Positions 43,951 to 53,300 of a stretch of DNA of 64,000 nt are shown one piece after another. The DNA is from Acinetobacter sp. Marseille-Q1618 (GTDB lineage: Bacteria; Pseudomonadota; Gammaproteobacteria; Pseudomonadales; Moraxellaceae): assembly GCF_902809855.1 (NCBI RefSeq), contig NZ_CADDWJ010000001.1, forward strand, positions 248,001-312,000, in the 5' to 3' direction. The stretch's first letter is position 1. Each line of letters starts with the position of its first letter. The position numbers and the translations under genes were made by a program. A model generated the notes under the pieces. That model ran no database searches, had not been told where the DNA came from, and saw only the letters and a program-made list of their open reading frames with translations.

Positions 43951-44963
43951 TGTCACCGATCATGCAAGCAAGACTGAAAAGATTTAAGAAAAATCGCTTA
44001 GGTTTTAGTTGTTTTATTCTGTTTATTATCATTTTTATTTTGTCTTTAGGGGTAGAGTTTATTGCTAACGATAAACCGCTTTTAGTGAAATATGATGAAG
44101 AATATTACACACCTGTTTTAAAAAAATACCCTGAAACGACTTTTGGTGGGGTATTTGAAACGGAAGCAGACTATCGTGATCCTGCGGTGCAACAGATGAT
44201 TGATGCTAAAGGGTGGGCGATTTGGCCGATCTTGCGTTATTCCTACCAAACGCCAAACTTGGCTTTGGCAGTACCTTTGCCTGCACCACCTAGCAAGGAA
44301 AACTGGCTCGGTACAGATGACCAAGGGCGTGATGTAGTCGCACGCATTTTATATGGTTTACGTGTGTCGTTATTGTTTGGTTTGGCATTAACGTTATTTG
44401 CCTCAGTGATTGGGATTATGGTGGGTGCGATTCAGGGTTATTATGGCGGTTGGATTGATTTAATTGGGCAGCGTGTACTAGAAGTCTGGGGCGGTTTACC
44501 TACACTGTTTATGATCATGATTTTGGTCAGTTTATTTACTCCAAGTGTATATTGGTTGTTTTTGATCATGTTGGTATTTGGTTGGCCTGCTTTGGTCGGT
44601 TTGGTACGTGCCGAATTTTTACGTGCTCGAAACTTAGACTATGTGCGTGCGGCACGTTCGTTGGGTGTTAGAGACAGTACGATTATGTTTCGTCATATTT
44701 TACCCAATGCGATGAGTTCGAGTTTGTCACAATTACCGTTTATGTTAACTGCCAATATCACGGCACTGACAGCATTGGATTTTCTCGGTTATGGTTTACC
44801 ACCCGATGCAGCTTCTTTAGGTGAATTATTACTACAAGGTAAAAATAATTTAACTGCACCATGGTTAGCATTGTCAGGTTTCTTTACTTTGGCTTTGGTA
44901 CTTTCTTTATTGATTTATATTGGGGAGGCGACTCGTGATGCATTCGATCCAAGACGTCAATAA
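43950..44963 (+). CDS. yejE: YejE-like ABC transporter permease
   Basis: This 337-residue permease pairs with YejB. The N-terminal membrane segment is at about residues 15-35. A periplasmic loop of ~100 residues includes the GTDDQGRDVVARILYGLR segment of DppC-type permeases. The EAA loop reads YVRAARSLGVRDSTIMFRHILPNA. It overlaps yejB by one base and yejF by 26 bases. Confidence 0.93.
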   Translation: MSPIMQARLKRFKKNRLGFSCFILFIIIFILSLGVEFIANDKPLLVKYDEEYYTPVLKKYPETTFGGVFETEADYRDPAVQQMIDAKGWAIWPILRYSYQTPNLALAVPLPAPPSKENWLGTDDQGRDVVARILYGLRVSLLFGLALTLFASVIGIMVGAIQGYYGGWIDLIGQRVLEVWGGLPTLFMIMILVSLFTPSVYWLFLIMLVFGWPALVGLVRAEFLRARNLDYVRAARSLGVRDSTIMFRHILPNAMSSSLSQLPFMLTANITALTALDFLGYGLPPDAASLGELLLQGKNNLTAPWLALSGFFTLALVLSLLIYIGEATRDAFDPRRQ

Positions 44964-46536
44964 AGACGCAAAATTAGTATTGTCGGTGCGACATTTACAC
45001 ATTCAAAATCAGCAACAAGATCTGGTGCAAAATCTAAATTTTGATCTGCATGCAGGTGAAACTGTTGCAATTGTTGGCGAGAGTGGTTCAGGTAAGTCGA
45101 TCAGTAGTTTGGCAATGTTGGGGTTATTGCCTGATCATCTCAAAATTACAGGTGAAGCCAATTTTGAAGGTCAAAATTTATTGAGCATGAATGAGGCTGG
45201 ATTACGTCAAGTGCGTGGTCAGAAAATCGCAATGATTTTCCAAGAGCCGATGACCGCACTAAATCCGTTGCATCGAGTAGAAAAAATTATTGGTGAGCCA
45301 TTACTTTTAAATGGTATGTCTAAGCAGAAAGTGCGTAAACGAGTGATTGATTTACTGACTGATGTGGGGATTCCTGAGCCAGAAGAAAAACTCAGTCGTT
45401 ATCCGCATGAGTTGTCAGGCGGTCAACGACAACGGGTGATGATTGCTGCAGCTTTGGCCTTAGAGCCAGACATTATCATTGCCGATGAACCGACCACAGC
45501 ACTTGACGTAACTCTGCAAGCACAAGTATTAAATTTATTGCAATTGTTGATCTTAAATCATGATATGGCGATGATTTTAATCAGTCATGATTTGAATTTG
45601 GTCAAGCGTTATGCCAATCAAGTGATTGTCATGAATAAAGGACGGGTCGAAGAAAAGGGCGCCGTACGTGATATTTTTAATGCGCCCAAAGCAGCCTATA
45701 CCAAACATTTGCTTGATCATGATTTTGGTGAAGCCAACCCTGCGCCACCTGATGATCCTTCGCATTTAGTTTTGTCCTTGCATCATGTAGGTGTCAAATT
45801 TCCAATCAAGCAAGGTTTGCTGAATCGCGTAAAGGATTATTTTGTTGCAGTTGAGCCTTTAGATTTAAGGCTACATGAATCGGAGTCGATTGGTATTGTC
45901 GGTGAAAGTGGTTCGGGAAAAACCTCATTGGCATTGGCGGTTGCCCGACTTATTGAAAGTGATGGCTTAATCGTCTTATTAAATCAAGACTTAAATAAGC
46001 TTAAAGAATCTAAATTACGTCCTTTGCGGGCTGATTTTCAAATGGTGTTTCAAGACCCATTTAGTAGTTTAAATCCACGTATGACAGTAGAACAAATCAT
46101 TGGTGAGGGTTTGGCATTAAAGAAACTCAAAGCACATGAAATTTCTGTACGTATTGATGAAGCATTACAAAAGGTAGAATTGCCGATAGATTTTAAACAG
46201 CGTTATCCACATGAACTTTCAGGTGGGCAACGACAACGCATCGCACTAGCACGCGCTTTGGTTTTACGTCCAAAGTTGATCATTTTTGATGAACCCACAT
46301 CGGCTTTAGACCGTACTACACAACGTGCGATTGTAAAATTATTAAGACAATTGCAGGCTGAGTTTCATATTAGTTACTTATTTATTAGTCATGATTTACA
46401 AGTAGTGAAGGCACTGTGTCACAAAGTTTTGGTGTTACGTCATGCCGAAGTGATTGAATTTCAAGACACAACTGCTTTGTTCGAACATCCCAAAACGGAC
46501 TATACTAAGCAACTGATTTCAGCCAGTCAGTATTAA
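44938..46536 (+). CDS. yejF: YejF-like ABC ATPase with two nucleotide-binding domains
   Basis: This 532-residue cytoplasmic ATPase powers the importer. Both halves carry Walker A (GESGSGKS; GESGSGKT), signature LSGGQRQR and Walker B (IIIADEPTTALD; LIIFDEPTSALD). The frame is open from 44920. The ATG at 44938 is preferred because GGAGG lies about 10 bases upstream. The start lies inside yejE. Confidence 0.93.
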   Translation: MHSIQDVNKDAKLVLSVRHLHIQNQQQDLVQNLNFDLHAGETVAIVGESGSGKSISSLAMLGLLPDHLKITGEANFEGQNLLSMNEAGLRQVRGQKIAMIFQEPMTALNPLHRVEKIIGEPLLLNGMSKQKVRKRVIDLLTDVGIPEPEEKLSRYPHELSGGQRQRVMIAAALALEPDIIIADEPTTALDVTLQAQVLNLLQLLILNHDMAMILISHDLNLVKRYANQVIVMNKGRVEEKGAVRDIFNAPKAAYTKHLLDHDFGEANPAPPDDPSHLVLSLHHVGVKFPIKQGLLNRVKDYFVAVEPLDLRLHESESIGIVGESGSGKTSLALAVARLIESDGLIVLLNQDLNKLKESKLRPLRADFQMVFQDPFSSLNPRMTVEQIIGEGLALKKLKAHEISVRIDEALQKVELPIDFKQRYPHELSGGQRQRIALARALVLRPKLIIFDEPTSALDRTTQRAIVKLLRQLQAEFHISYLFISHDLQVVKALCHKVLVLRHAEVIEFQDTTALFEHPKTDYTKQLISASQY

Positions 46537-46642
46537 AAAACTCATTCATTTAAATTTGACATGCGATATTGTCAGATTTAACTTGACCATTTTAAAAAAT
46601 AATTTAGAGTAATTATTCTAAAAAATAATTTCGAGAAGCAGC

Positions 46643-47887
46643 ATGAGCCATTTAGCAGAAGCAAAAACGATCCGAAATATTACATTTAAAAATCGTATTA
46701 TCAAAGGTGCGATGAGTGAGGCTTTGGCAAATCACGCAGGTCAGCCAAACTACCTTCATTTGGGTTTATACGAAGCTTGGGCAAAAGGTGGTTTAGGCTG
46801 CGCGATCACTGGAAACGTGATGGTGGATTTTCGTGCCAAAAACGAACCTGGTGTAGTGGTTGTGGAAACCGAGCGTGATTTAGCGAAACTCACAGAATGG
46901 GCAAATGTCGGTAAAAAGTATGGCATGGTACAATTGATTCAGTTGTCACATCCTGGTCGCCAGTGTCCACGAGGTTTAAACAAAGAAACTGTGGCACCAT
47001 CTGCGGTTGCATTTAGTCCATTATTGGCATCTACTTTTGGAACACCGCGTGCGTTGGAAGAGTCTGAAATTTTACATTTGATTCAACGCTTTGCAGAATC
47101 TGCACGGATTTGTGAAAAAGCAGGCTTTGAAGGTGTGCAATTACACGGTGCGCATGGTTATTTGATCAGTCAGTTTTTATCGCCATTGACCAATAAACGT
47201 CAAGATCAATGGGGTGGTTCGATTGAAAATCGTATGCGTTTCCTTTTAGAAATCTATAAAGCTGTACGTGCAAAGACATCTGAAAATTTTATTATTTCTG
47301 TGAAATTAAATTCTGCTGATTTTCAGCGTGGCGGGATTACTGAGGAAGAGGTTGTTCAAGTTTTTAAAGCAATAGATGCTGCTGGCATTGATCTGATTGA
47401 AATTTCAGGTGGAACTTATGAGGCACCAGCAATGGCAGGTGCAAAAGCTGAGCAACGTAAAGCCAGTACCATTGCCCGTGAAGCTTATTTCCTCGATTTT
47501 GCTGAAAAAATCCGTAAAGAAGTGAAATGTGATTTGATGGTGACAGGGGGCTTTCGTACTGCACAAGGCATGAATGCTGCATTAGACAGTGGTGCATGTG
47601 AGTTTATCGGGATTGCACGTCCATTAGCAGTAGAAACCGATGTGAGTGATCGTTTAATTGCAGGTCATGATGTACGCTACGCAGTTGAACAAATCAAGAC
47701 AGGTATTCCATTCGTCGATAAAATGGCAATCATGGAAATCCTTTGGTATGCAGCACAATTTAAAGCGATTGGCGAAGGTAAAAAACCAAATCCGAAACTG
47801 TCACCACTTAAGGTATTTTTAAACTATGCGAAAAATAACGTGAAAGCGGTTATTCAGGGACGTGTCAATTCACGTAAATCTGCTTAA
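46643..47887 (+). CDS. Old-yellow-enzyme-type NADH:flavin oxidoreductase
   Basis: This 414-residue FMN-dependent TIM-barrel enzyme reduces activated C=C bonds. Conserved pieces: VQLIQLSHPGRQC, QLHGAHGYLISQFLSPLTNKR, WGGSIENRMRF and the phosphate-binding VTGGFRTAQGMNAAL. No iron-sulfur cluster Cys motif is present, so it is an OYE-like rather than a 2,4-dienoyl-CoA-reductase type. Its stop overlaps that of the convergent GST gene. Confidence 0.9.
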   Translation: MSHLAEAKTIRNITFKNRIIKGAMSEALANHAGQPNYLHLGLYEAWAKGGLGCAITGNVMVDFRAKNEPGVVVVETERDLAKLTEWANVGKKYGMVQLIQLSHPGRQCPRGLNKETVAPSAVAFSPLLASTFGTPRALEESEILHLIQRFAESARICEKAGFEGVQLHGAHGYLISQFLSPLTNKRQDQWGGSIENRMRFLLEIYKAVRAKTSENFIISVKLNSADFQRGGITEEEVVQVFKAIDAAGIDLIEISGGTYEAPAMAGAKAEQRKASTIAREAYFLDFAEKIRKEVKCDLMVTGGFRTAQGMNAALDSGACEFIGIARPLAVETDVSDRLIAGHDVRYAVEQIKTGIPFVDKMAIMEILWYAAQFKAIGEGKKPNPKLSPLKVFLNYAKNNVKAVIQGRVNSRKSA

Positions 47888-48582
47888 TTGACTTTTGCCC
47901 AATAGTTTTTAAACGCTGAAGTAGACCATTGTCCTTTTAAGCACGCAGTTTGAAAGGCAGGTCTACTTTCTATTTGGGTTAAATAGGTATTAATATATTC
48001 AAAACCCTGAAAATTATTACTTAATTGCTGACATGCTGATAAAGGAAACCACATTAAAATATCTGCACAACTGAAGTGTGAGCCTGCCATCCACCTTTGT
48101 TGTTGTAAATGCTGATCAATATGTTGCATTTGTTGTTGTAATGTCGCATTTAAATAGTTTTGATCAAAAACATATTTAAAAAGTTTAGAAATAAAACGTA
48201 CAGGTAAAGGTGTTTTTTGAACAATCTGGGCAAAAATTTGTTTGAGTGCTAAATTGGGCATAAAGGAGGCATCAGCAAAGTTTTTCCAATAATAAAAAGC
48301 TTCAATTTCTTTTACATCTGAATAGTCATTCACATTAAGTTTGTTTTGAAAGTGGCACAGCAAATCCACAATCGCAGTGCTTTCAGCGAGTATAGAAAAG
48401 TTGTCTTGTTTATTTTGACGAAATGCTATAGTTGGAAACTTCTTAAAAGGATGTGGATGGTTGGGTTGTTCTTGTATGTGCTCAGTAAAAGTGATTAATT
48501 CATAATCCAGATGAAGCTCTTCACATAACCATACAATGCGTTGTGAGCGAGAGTTTTGTAGATGATATAAATGTATTTGCAT
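47884..48582 (-). CDS. Glutathione S-transferase-like protein
   Basis: This 232-residue protein has the two-domain GST shape. The thioredoxin-like N-terminus is LYHLQNSRSQRIVWLCEELHLDYELITF (Ser in the NSRSQR site), with the glutathione-binding cis-Pro region KKFPTIAF and AESTAIVDLL. A helical C-terminal domain ends FSCADILMWFPLSACQQL. It resembles E. coli YfcG/YliJ-type GSTs. The stop codons of this gene and the flavin oxidoreductase overlap by 4 bases. Confidence 0.88.
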   Translation of the reverse strand: MQIHLYHLQNSRSQRIVWLCEELHLDYELITFTEHIQEQPNHPHPFKKFPTIAFRQNKQDNFSILAESTAIVDLLCHFQNKLNVNDYSDVKEIEAFYYWKNFADASFMPNLALKQIFAQIVQKTPLPVRFISKLFKYVFDQNYLNATLQQQMQHIDQHLQQQRWMAGSHFSCADILMWFPLSACQQLSNNFQGFEYINTYLTQIESRPAFQTACLKGQWSTSAFKNYWAKVN

Positions 48583-48667
48583 TGGATTGCTACTTTTAAA
48601 GAGTTCTAGTGTTGGAATAGACGATTTTCGGTTATTTTTAAAACAATAAAATGAGTAAATTTAAACC

Positions 48668-49270
48668 ATGATACAAGTGATTTATAAGCTATTTTATCTA
48701 ACTTTATTACTCAGTTGCAGTCGACTATATGCAACACAATTTCAAACGGGTGATCTAATTTTCCAAACATCAAAATCGGCACAAAGTCAGGTTATCCAAC
48801 TCGCAACACATTCACCTTATAGTCATATGGGGATGTTGGTCAATAAAAATGGTAAATTATGGGTGTTAGAAGCAATACAGCCTGTGAAATATACCGCATT
48901 TCAAGCGTGGGTAAATCGAGGTGTCCAACAAAAATATGTGGTAAAAAGACTTTATAAAAATTTGAATTTACAACAACAAGTCGCTTTACAGAAACATGCT
49001 GAACAATATCTTGCTAAACCCTATGATATTTATTTTGAATGGAATGATCAGGCGATTTATTGTTCTGAAATTGTTTGGAAAGCCTATAAAAATGCTTTAG
49101 GAATCGAGTTAGCACCTTTACAACAATTAAAAGATTTTGATCTGAGTCATACTAAAGTGAAAGCATTAATGCAACAACGTTATAGCAAAAGTGTTCCTTT
49201 ACAAGAACAGGTGATTAGTCCGAAAGCATTGTTCGACTCAAAACTATTGAAGACCATTAAAGTGCAGTAA
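48668..49270 (+). CDS. YiiX-like permuted papain-fold hydrolase
   Basis: This 200-residue exported protein has a signal of about 22 residues (cleavage near LYATQ). The YiiX/YebB signature is complete: FQTGDLIFQTSKSAQSQ, then the His of HSPYSHMGM, then the catalytic Cys in IYCSEIVWKAYKNAL. In the circularly permuted NlpC/P60 fold the His precedes the Cys, as here. The substrate is unknown; cell-wall peptide or amide bonds are likely. Confidence 0.85.
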   Translation: MIQVIYKLFYLTLLLSCSRLYATQFQTGDLIFQTSKSAQSQVIQLATHSPYSHMGMLVNKNGKLWVLEAIQPVKYTAFQAWVNRGVQQKYVVKRLYKNLNLQQQVALQKHAEQYLAKPYDIYFEWNDQAIYCSEIVWKAYKNALGIELAPLQQLKDFDLSHTKVKALMQQRYSKSVPLQEQVISPKALFDSKLLKTIKVQ

Positions 49271-49294
49271 TGAATATATTGAAAATATAGCAAT

Positions 49295-49326
49295 AAAAAA
49301 CCTGAGTCATCATGCTCAGGTTTTTT
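49295..49326 (-). terminator. Terminator of tRNA-Glu (bidirectional)
   Basis: AAAAAACCTGAG / CTCAGGTTTTTT with an 8-base loop. It serves tRNA-Glu on the - strand and the YiiX-like gene on the + strand. Confidence 0.88.
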
Positions 49327-49352
49327 ATAAGAATGCTTAACATTCTAAAATA

Positions 49353-49428
49353 TGGCGACCCTACGGGGATTCGAACCCCGGTTACCGCCGTGAAAGGGCG
49401 ATGTCCTAGGCCTCTAGACGATAGGGTC
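49353..49428 (-). tRNA. tRNA-Glu (TTC)
   Basis: This is a 76-nt cloverleaf. Acceptor GACCCTA pairs with TAGGGTC, discriminator G and an encoded CCA follow. The anticodon is TTC in the CTTTCAC loop, and the T arm is CCGGGGTTCGAATCCCCG. It has its own promoter and terminator. Confidence 0.98.
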
Positions 49429-49444
49429 GTTGTGAGGAGTCGCT

Positions 49445-49473
49445 ATAATAGGGAGATTACTTTAAATTGTCAA
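49445..49473 (-). promoter_or_regulatory. sigma70-type promoter of tRNA-Glu
   Basis: On the - strand TTGACA (49473-49468), 17 bp, TATTAT (49450-49445). The -10 element lies 16 bases before the tRNA 5' end. Confidence 0.85.
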
Positions 49474-49600
49474 AGGATGTTATTGAAAAAATGATTTAAG
49501 TGTTTATTTAATCAACATTAAAATACAGAGCATTTTATTATTTTATTTTTAAAGGCAAGGTGAATATTTTGTAAAATACTCACCTTAAAACTAATTCTTG

Positions 49601-51031
49601 CTACGATTTTTTATTATGGTACAGCCAATAATAACTGGCATAACAAGCTGCCATAAATAGTAAACAGCCAATAAAACCTGACAACATTTCAGGATCGGCT
49701 GCCATACTTAAACCCGTGATGGTACAAGTGATAAAACCTAAAATAGGCACAAGTGGATACAACGGGGTTCTAAATTTCAACTCAGCCAAGGTATGACCTT
49801 GTTTCAGCCAATTTCGGCGGAAATTAAACTGACTCCAACAAATGCTCATCCATACGATCACCATAGTAAAAGCAGCAACACCGAGTAAATTTTTAAAAAT
49901 AAAATCTGCACCAAACTGTTCTGAGAGTAAACCTGGTAAACCACCAATCATGGTCACTAAAATCGCAATTACAGGCGTGCCAGACTTAGTCAGTTTAGAA
50001 AATACTTTAGGTAGTTGTTTTTGCACGGATAGTGCCCACATCATACGTGAAGCAGCATATAAGCCAGAATTTGCTGTTGACAGTAAAGCTGTAATAATGA
50101 CGAAGCGCATAATGTCTTCAGCATATGGAATCCCGATATGGTTAAATACCGTTACAAAAGGACTACTACTTAAACCATCACTATGTCCCGTATTTAAACC
50201 CGCATTTTGATAGGGCAATAATGAACTGATGACAATAATTGTACCTACAAAGAAAATCATTAAACGCCATACTGCGGCATGAATCGCTTTAGGTACATTT
50301 TTCTCAGGGTTTTCAGTTTCGCCAGCGGCAATCCCGATCATTTCTGTACCGTTAAATGCAAAATTGACAATTAACATCGTGGCAAAAATCGGAAAGAGCC
50401 CATTCGGAAACCAGCCATGTTCGGTTAAATTACTGAATAATGGCGCAGAGCTATAACCATCAAAAGAAATAAAACCAAAAATTGCAGCTAAGCCCACTAA
50501 AATGAAAATTGCCACCGTTGCTACTTTGATAAAGGACAACCAAAACTCAGATTCAGCAAAAAAACGGGTAGAGTAGAGATTGGAAAATAATACGCCACAG
50601 ATAAAAATCAGCGTCCAAATCCAAATTGAAATATGCGGAAACCATTCTTGCATCAATAAAGCGGCTGCGGTGAATTCAGTCCCGAGCGTTGCCGACCAAC
50701 CGAGCCAATACATCCAAGACACCATATAGCCTGTGCCCGGACCAATATTATTTGCGGCAAACGCACCAAATGAACCAGTTACAGGTTGATTTACTGCAAG
50801 CTCTCCTAAACAGAGCATCACCATATAGGCGATTAAACCGCCAATAATATAGGAAATAACTGCACCCAAAGGTCCAGCTTGAGCAATCACTGAGCCAGAA
50901 CTTAAAAATAAACCCGTTCCAATCGCACCACCCAATGACAACATAATCAAGTGACGGCGAGACATGGCTCTTTTTAATGAAATAGGTTTACCCTCAACAT
51001 CAAGCTGCTGAGAAGGAGTAGGAGAATGCAT
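49601..51031 (-). CDS. Amino-acid permease, APC superfamily
   Basis: This 476-residue transporter has 12 predicted membrane segments. The start RRHLIMLSLGGAIGTGLFLSSG and the AGETENPEKNVPKAI loop are standard for amino-acid permeases of the AAT family. It looks closest to LysP or MmuP-type proteins, but the substrate cannot be fixed. There are about 250 bp of AT-rich DNA upstream without a recognisable riboswitch. Confidence 0.85.
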   Translation of the reverse strand: MHSPTPSQQLDVEGKPISLKRAMSRRHLIMLSLGGAIGTGLFLSSGSVIAQAGPLGAVISYIIGGLIAYMVMLCLGELAVNQPVTGSFGAFAANNIGPGTGYMVSWMYWLGWSATLGTEFTAAALLMQEWFPHISIWIWTLIFICGVLFSNLYSTRFFAESEFWLSFIKVATVAIFILVGLAAIFGFISFDGYSSAPLFSNLTEHGWFPNGLFPIFATMLIVNFAFNGTEMIGIAAGETENPEKNVPKAIHAAVWRLMIFFVGTIIVISSLLPYQNAGLNTGHSDGLSSSPFVTVFNHIGIPYAEDIMRFVIITALLSTANSGLYAASRMMWALSVQKQLPKVFSKLTKSGTPVIAILVTMIGGLPGLLSEQFGADFIFKNLLGVAAFTMVIVWMSICWSQFNFRRNWLKQGHTLAELKFRTPLYPLVPILGFITCTITGLSMAADPEMLSGFIGCLLFMAACYASYYWLYHNKKS

Positions 51032-51295
51032 AATGAATATAAGGCAAGATTTTTAAAAATGCATTTTAGGATAAAACGTGAAAATTCACAAAACACTCAT
51101 CATAAAATAGGCTGAAATATTATGGAAAAAATATAACTTAAGAGCTTTTATGTGAAAATAAACATTTTAAATTGCATAATATGAGAATAGCATTGCAATT
51201 TTTACTGAGATAAATTTTTAAAAAGCCTATCACGATCATATTTAATAGACAAAGTTTTGCTACAATCGACGCAATTCTATCAAGAGAGATACTTT

Positions 51296-51769
51296 GTGCT
51301 GCCATTTAAACTTTGGGTCGATGCCGATGCCTTACCAAAAATATTGCGTGAAGTGATTATTCGTGCTTCGGATCGTTATCAACTTGAAGTCACTTTTGTT
51401 GCCAATCAACCTGTTGGAATTACCCCCTCAGTACGAATTAATTCGATTCAAGCGCTAAGTGGTGCAGATCAAGCTGACCAAGAAATTGTTGAGCGTATGC
51501 AAGAGCATGATATTGTCATCACTCAAGATATTCCACTTGCAGCACAAGTCATTGAAAAGGGTGGTGTTGCGATTCATCCACGTGGTGAAGTTTATACTTC
51601 TGCCAATGTCAAAGCTCGCTTACATTTACGTGATTTTATGGATACCTTACGGGGTGCTGGTGTACAAACAGGTGGACCGCCACCGATTTCTGAGCGTGAT
51701 AAACGAGAGTTTTCCAGTAGTTTAGACCAGACTATTTTAAAGCAAAAACGTAAAACAGCAGCGCAGTAG
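51296..51769 (+). CDS. yaiI: YaiI/YqxD-family UPF0178 protein
   Basis: This is a 157-residue PIN-like fold protein with the family start [22 protein letters not shown]. The [20 protein letters not shown] segment near the C-terminus is also typical. The frame is open to a TTG at 51257. The GTG at 51296 is chosen as it gives the normal ~155-residue family length, although the ribosome site AGAGAG is modest. Function unknown. It is followed 9 bases later by the DMT transporter. Confidence 0.88.
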   Translation: MLPFKLWVDADALPKILREVIIRASDRYQLEVTFVANQPVGITPSVRINSIQALSGADQADQEIVERMQEHDIVITQDIPLAAQVIEKGGVAIHPRGEVYTSANVKARLHLRDFMDTLRGAGVQTGGPPPISERDKREFSSSLDQTILKQKRKTAAQ

Positions 51770-51778
51770 GACATTTCG

Positions 51779-52696
51779 ATGCCATCGAAAAATAACATCA
51801 TGATGACCTATATTTTACTGGTCTTCATTTGGGCGAGTACGCCGCTAGCCATCGTTTGGAGTGTGCAAGACATTCACTTAATGTGGGCGTTGGTGATCCG
51901 CTTTTTAATTGCTTTGCCTATTGCTGCATTATTATTGCTTATTCTTAAGATTAAATTTCCTGTCAATAAAATTGCTTTACACAGTTATTTGGCGGGTTCT
52001 TTTAGTTTAATTGGTTCGCAAATTTTTACTTATGCAGCAACCAGTTATCTGAGTTCAGGGATTATTGCCTTGATGTTTGGCTTAGCACCGATCATGGCAG
52101 GGCTGATTGGGCGTTTTGGTTTTCAGCAAAAATTGCAAACACTGCAATGGATTGGGATGTGTGTTGCAGTATGTGGGTTGGCAATTATTTGTACCAGTGG
52201 TGGCGCGACCCAACATGTGCATCCTATCGGTATCGCATTGATGATGATGAGTGTATTTACGTATTCGCTTTCTATCTTTTGGGTGAAAAAAGTCAATGCA
52301 ACTGTGGAACCAATGGCGCAAGCGACGGGTTCAATTTTAGTGTCAACCCTGATGGCATTGTGTATCGTACCATTCATTTGGCAATATGCACCTGATCATA
52401 TACCTGAAACCAAATCCTTACTGGCGTTACTTTATACGGTGATCATGGCATCGTTGATTGCGATGTTCTGTTATTTCAAGTTGGTACAAAATATCAAAGC
52501 CACAACGCTATCTTTAACCACAGTGATGACACCGATGCTCGCTATGTTATTTGGTGCACTTTTAAATTATGAAAGTTTATCCTTGATGGTTTTTGTTGGT
52601 GCAAGTGTCTTATTATTTGGTTTATTTTTGTATTTCTTTAAAGACTTAAGAGCAAGTCGTGAACTTGCTCATAAAATCAATAAAATGAGTGAATAA
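51779..52696 (+). CDS. EamA/DMT-family exporter
   Basis: This 305-residue protein has ten membrane segments in two EamA repeats of five. The first starts YILLVFIWASTPLAIVWSV. The second is marked by KSLLALLYTVIMASLIAMFCYFKLVQ and TTVMTPMLAMLFGALLNYE. Family members export amino acids or metabolites; the substrate is unknown. It is likely co-transcribed with yaiI and ends 5 bases from the convergent PilZ-like gene. Confidence 0.9.
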   Translation: MPSKNNIMMTYILLVFIWASTPLAIVWSVQDIHLMWALVIRFLIALPIAALLLLILKIKFPVNKIALHSYLAGSFSLIGSQIFTYAATSYLSSGIIALMFGLAPIMAGLIGRFGFQQKLQTLQWIGMCVAVCGLAIICTSGGATQHVHPIGIALMMMSVFTYSLSIFWVKKVNATVEPMAQATGSILVSTLMALCIVPFIWQYAPDHIPETKSLLALLYTVIMASLIAMFCYFKLVQNIKATTLSLTTVMTPMLAMLFGALLNYESLSLMVFVGASVLLFGLFLYFFKDLRASRELAHKINKMSE

Positions 52697-52701
52697 TACA
52701 C

Positions 52702-53277
52702 TTACTCAACAGCTTGGGTTGACTCGATACATTCTGCCAATTTAACTTTATCTTGTGGGTGTAAAGTCACAAAATACGCCCCAATACGGTACTGTTCAGG
52801 ATCTTCACAGGTTAATTCTGAATAAGCAATTTGTGCGGTTGCTGCAATATGAAAGAAGTTTTCAGCATGACTGAGCGTCACATGAATATAAGTGCCTTCT
52901 TTGATATTTTGCGTACTGAAAAAACTAAAACCACTCTCAGAAAAATTCACATTTTGCGGCGTTGGTAACATGGTTTGTACAATTGAATCGTACAGAGAAC
53001 CTGTTATGAGGTTTAATTTTTGATTGAATAAGGATAAGATTCGAGCAATTTGTTGATCTTTTTCATTTAATTGGTCTAATTCGTATTGAAGTGCATGATC
53101 AAATTGATCTAATTCTGCAAGTAGTAGAAAATAGCGCGGCAATACAAAATTTGGATCGTATGGATCGTTAAGGGCAACGTCATCAGAAATAATCTGATAG
53201 TTGATTCTTAATGCAGCATCGATTCGAGACATGACTCGACGCTCATTCGCTTCGGCATGATGCTGTAACGTTTCCAT
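52702..53277 (-). CDS. PilZ-like cyclic-di-GMP-binding candidate
   Basis: This 191-residue soluble protein has two parts. The N-terminal half is helical, starting ETLQHHAEANERRVMSRIDAALRINYQII. The C-terminal half (about residues 105-185) has the beta pattern NVNFSESGFSFFSTQNIKEG, then RIGAYFVTLHPQDKVKLAECI. That is PilZ-like, with the NXSXXG motif as FSESG. The key Arg-rich RXXXR pattern is seen only in the RRVMSR stretch near the N-terminus, so c-di-GMP binding is a guess. It is divergent from lolC. Confidence 0.6.
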   Translation of the reverse strand: METLQHHAEANERRVMSRIDAALRINYQIISDDVALNDPYDPNFVLPRYFLLLAELDQFDHALQYELDQLNEKDQQIARILSLFNQKLNLITGSLYDSIVQTMLPTPQNVNFSESGFSFFSTQNIKEGTYIHVTLSHAENFFHIAATAQIAYSELTCEDPEQYRIGAYFVTLHPQDKVKLAECIESTQAVE

Positions 53278-53300
53278 AAAACACCTCGGACTTTGATGGT

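Noticed and set aside
51032..51256. Possible riboswitch before the amino-acid permease
   Set aside because: The stretch is AT-rich, and I saw no stem array that fits a lysine or SAM riboswitch.
51257..51295. TTG start for yaiI
   Set aside because: The family begins at FKLWVDADA; 13 extra residues have no similarity pattern, and GTG 51296 fits the normal length.
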